The notes beneath the pieces were generated by a model that was not told the origin of the DNA, did not search any database, and was given only the letters and a program-made list of their open reading frames with translations. A stretch of DNA of 64,000 bases, taken from contig JAQFVV010000030.1 of assembly GCA_028023455.1 (NCBI GenBank), forward strand, positions 9,202,876 through 9,266,875, given 5' to 3'. How positions within the stretch are numbered: the stretch's first letter is position 1; each line of letters starts with the position of its first letter. Of the stretch, positions 62,341 to 64,000 are shown one piece after another. This DNA is from Epiperipatus broadwayi. Lineage: Eukaryota > Onychophora > Udeonychophora > Euonychophora > Peripatidae. The position numbers were made by a program, and so were the translations under genes.

Positions 62341-64000
62341 AACATAGCTTAATTAAACATATCAACTTATTATAAACACCAGAGCTCCAAAAATAGGTGG
62401 ATTCATTTTATTATTGCTTCTTTGTTCAACATTCAAAGTGATTTTAATTCATAGTCTGGGGAGAATGCTTTATGTTTTTAACAGAATTTTATGAAAATTA
62501 GGTGTGTTCTCTAGCAACCTTTCAACAACCACTGAATGTTATGACTTGTCTATAGAGAGTCTTATGAACCAATAATCACAATTTTGAAACCCCGATCACT
62601 TTCAGTTTGTTGATTGTAATATGTAAAAATTATGCAACATTGCAATTTGTGTGTTTTTTGCTAAATAATGGAATAAAAAAACTATATAATGATTATTTTA
62701 TAATGAAATTGTAAATCCAGAGATAAATAATATGCTAGATCAGATTTATCTTAAAGTATGGTGTCTTTATGAACAAATGTTTTAGATGGCTGTTTGAGAA
62801 ATGTAAATTTTGTAAAAACATTTCTAATTATACTTGGAATATAAACAAATAAGAATTGAGGATTTTAGCTCTGTTTTTGACTCTTTAATTAAATTCAATA
62901 TTTATCACATAGCCTACTTGATATTTATTTTGGTGACTATATAAGTACTTTCCACTGACTCAACTAATATTGCAAGCATTATTATTATTACTTATACAAG
63001 TAGCCTAGACTATATAGTATCATAAAGTGTGAAATACATAAATTTATATTATATTTAAATTTGAGTTATTAATATAAGGAGAGCATGAAAAAATATTATT
63101 TACTTTAATAAATATCATTCTATTTAATTAAATAGTTCTAAAAATAGGGATAATGATGTCTAAAAGGAAATTGCATAAAAATTTTAGATGATCACAGAAA
63201 AAATATCTAGTAAAATAGAATTGTTGATAAAGCTAAACTGGAGATATTAAGCACATTTTTTTTTTTAAAATAAAACAGTTATAGGATGTTAAGTTTTGCT
63301 TCTGGATTTGTGGTCAAAAATGTTTATTATTATGACAATCGAAATCTGAATCACTCTTAAAAAGCTATTTTGCTTTGGAAAAATTTGTAATACAGGGTAC
63401 AAAAAAATGTATACTATAAATAAATCGTTTGATGGCTTTTAAAATATATGATTATAATAAAAATATAATTTAATACTATTTTATTAGATTTCTGTTGAAA
63501 AAATGAAATTTAATTGTGAGAGAATAGAAAAAAATATTTTTCACTGCACATGAAATTTCATCTATTATCAGTAATAATTATGGTTCAAAATTGTGTTGGC
63601 TTGATTGCCAAACTAGACAAAGATATTGTTATTATTAGATCCATAATATCTGCCATATTTTCTTCTTTCACCATCAATGCATACAATTTTAATGAATAAG
63701 ATGTATCAATCATTACTTTATTATAATTTCTGTTGACTAATTGAGGCATTAGTTTATATTATTGCTACTTAACATAAATGTTAGTTAAGAAATATTAAGA
63801 AAACAACGAAACAAAAGGAAAAAAAGCAAAATAAAAATATGATAATAAAGAAATAAAGGAAATCGGTCTTTTATATAAGACTGCAGGAAGGATGTGAACA
63901 CTCTCTATAGTATAAAAAATATAATTAATAAATAAAATAGATTACACCTAGATATAAAACCTCAGCTTTGCACTCAACACTTACTTAATAACTAAGAGTC
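62341..64000. other. AT-rich intergenic DNA, nothing recognised
   Basis: Apart from the end of the decayed LINE tract, I see no frame, RNA gene or repeat family up to the window end. Confidence 0.45.

Overview
This window looks like intergenic DNA of an animal, most likely an invertebrate. It is very AT-rich (by eye roughly a quarter to 30% G+C), has few CpGs outside one stretch, and is full of microsatellites, foldback repeats and decayed retroelements. There is no operon-like packing, and I recognise no intact cellular protein-coding gene. The retroelements I can support are LINEs of at least three lineages, Penelope-like element (PLE) fragments with a GIY-YIG endonuclease, one Ty3/gypsy fragment and tRNA-derived SINE-like units. 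I cannot name the species.

Layout. Positions 1-3500 hold two copies of a dispersed short element (here called the SE family). Positions 3515-7710 hold two 5'-truncated LINEs on the minus strand, separated and flanked by very long pure (AAT)n arrays. Positions 8-19 kb are mostly featureless AT-rich DNA with SE copies, a hammerhead-like repeat, a SINE-like unit and foldbacks. An unrecognised 161-codon reading frame lies near 19.7-20.2 kb. Positions 24.34-26.3 kb are unusually CpG-rich, with a 1.5-kb tract bounded by short inverted termini followed by a possible minus-strand promoter and first exon. PLE fragments lie at 29.1-29.9, 33.6-34.7 and 40.9-41.6 kb. A stretch of probable low-quality assembly lies at 34.7-35.3 kb. 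A hammerhead-like palindrome and a fresh-looking SINE with a perfect 15-bp target duplication lie at 36.9-37.5 kb, and the Ty3/gypsy remnant at 39.8-40.5 kb. Positions 42-48 kb hold another SE copy, tRNA-like units and a second hammerhead-like palindrome. A decayed LINE lies at 48.9-50.3 kb, tandem and foldback repeats at 51.6-52.4 kb, and a further SE copy near 53.6-54.1 kb. A third minus-strand LINE, with ORF1 and ORF2 and again bounded by AAT/GAT arrays, lies at 55.6-59.3 kb. A different, badly decayed LINE lies on the plus strand at 59.8-62.3 kb.

The most interesting signals are: (1) two tiny (34 and 47 bp) insertions in the third LINE that carry only the two ends of the SE family and are each flanked by perfect 12-bp duplications; (2) all three related minus-strand LINEs are embedded between (AAT)n arrays on both sides, suggesting microsatellite-targeted insertion; (3) hammerhead-ribozyme-like cores, two of them in long palindromes, with a covarying stem II, and a similar core downstream of a PLE GIY-YIG gene. 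All readings were made by eye without database searches.
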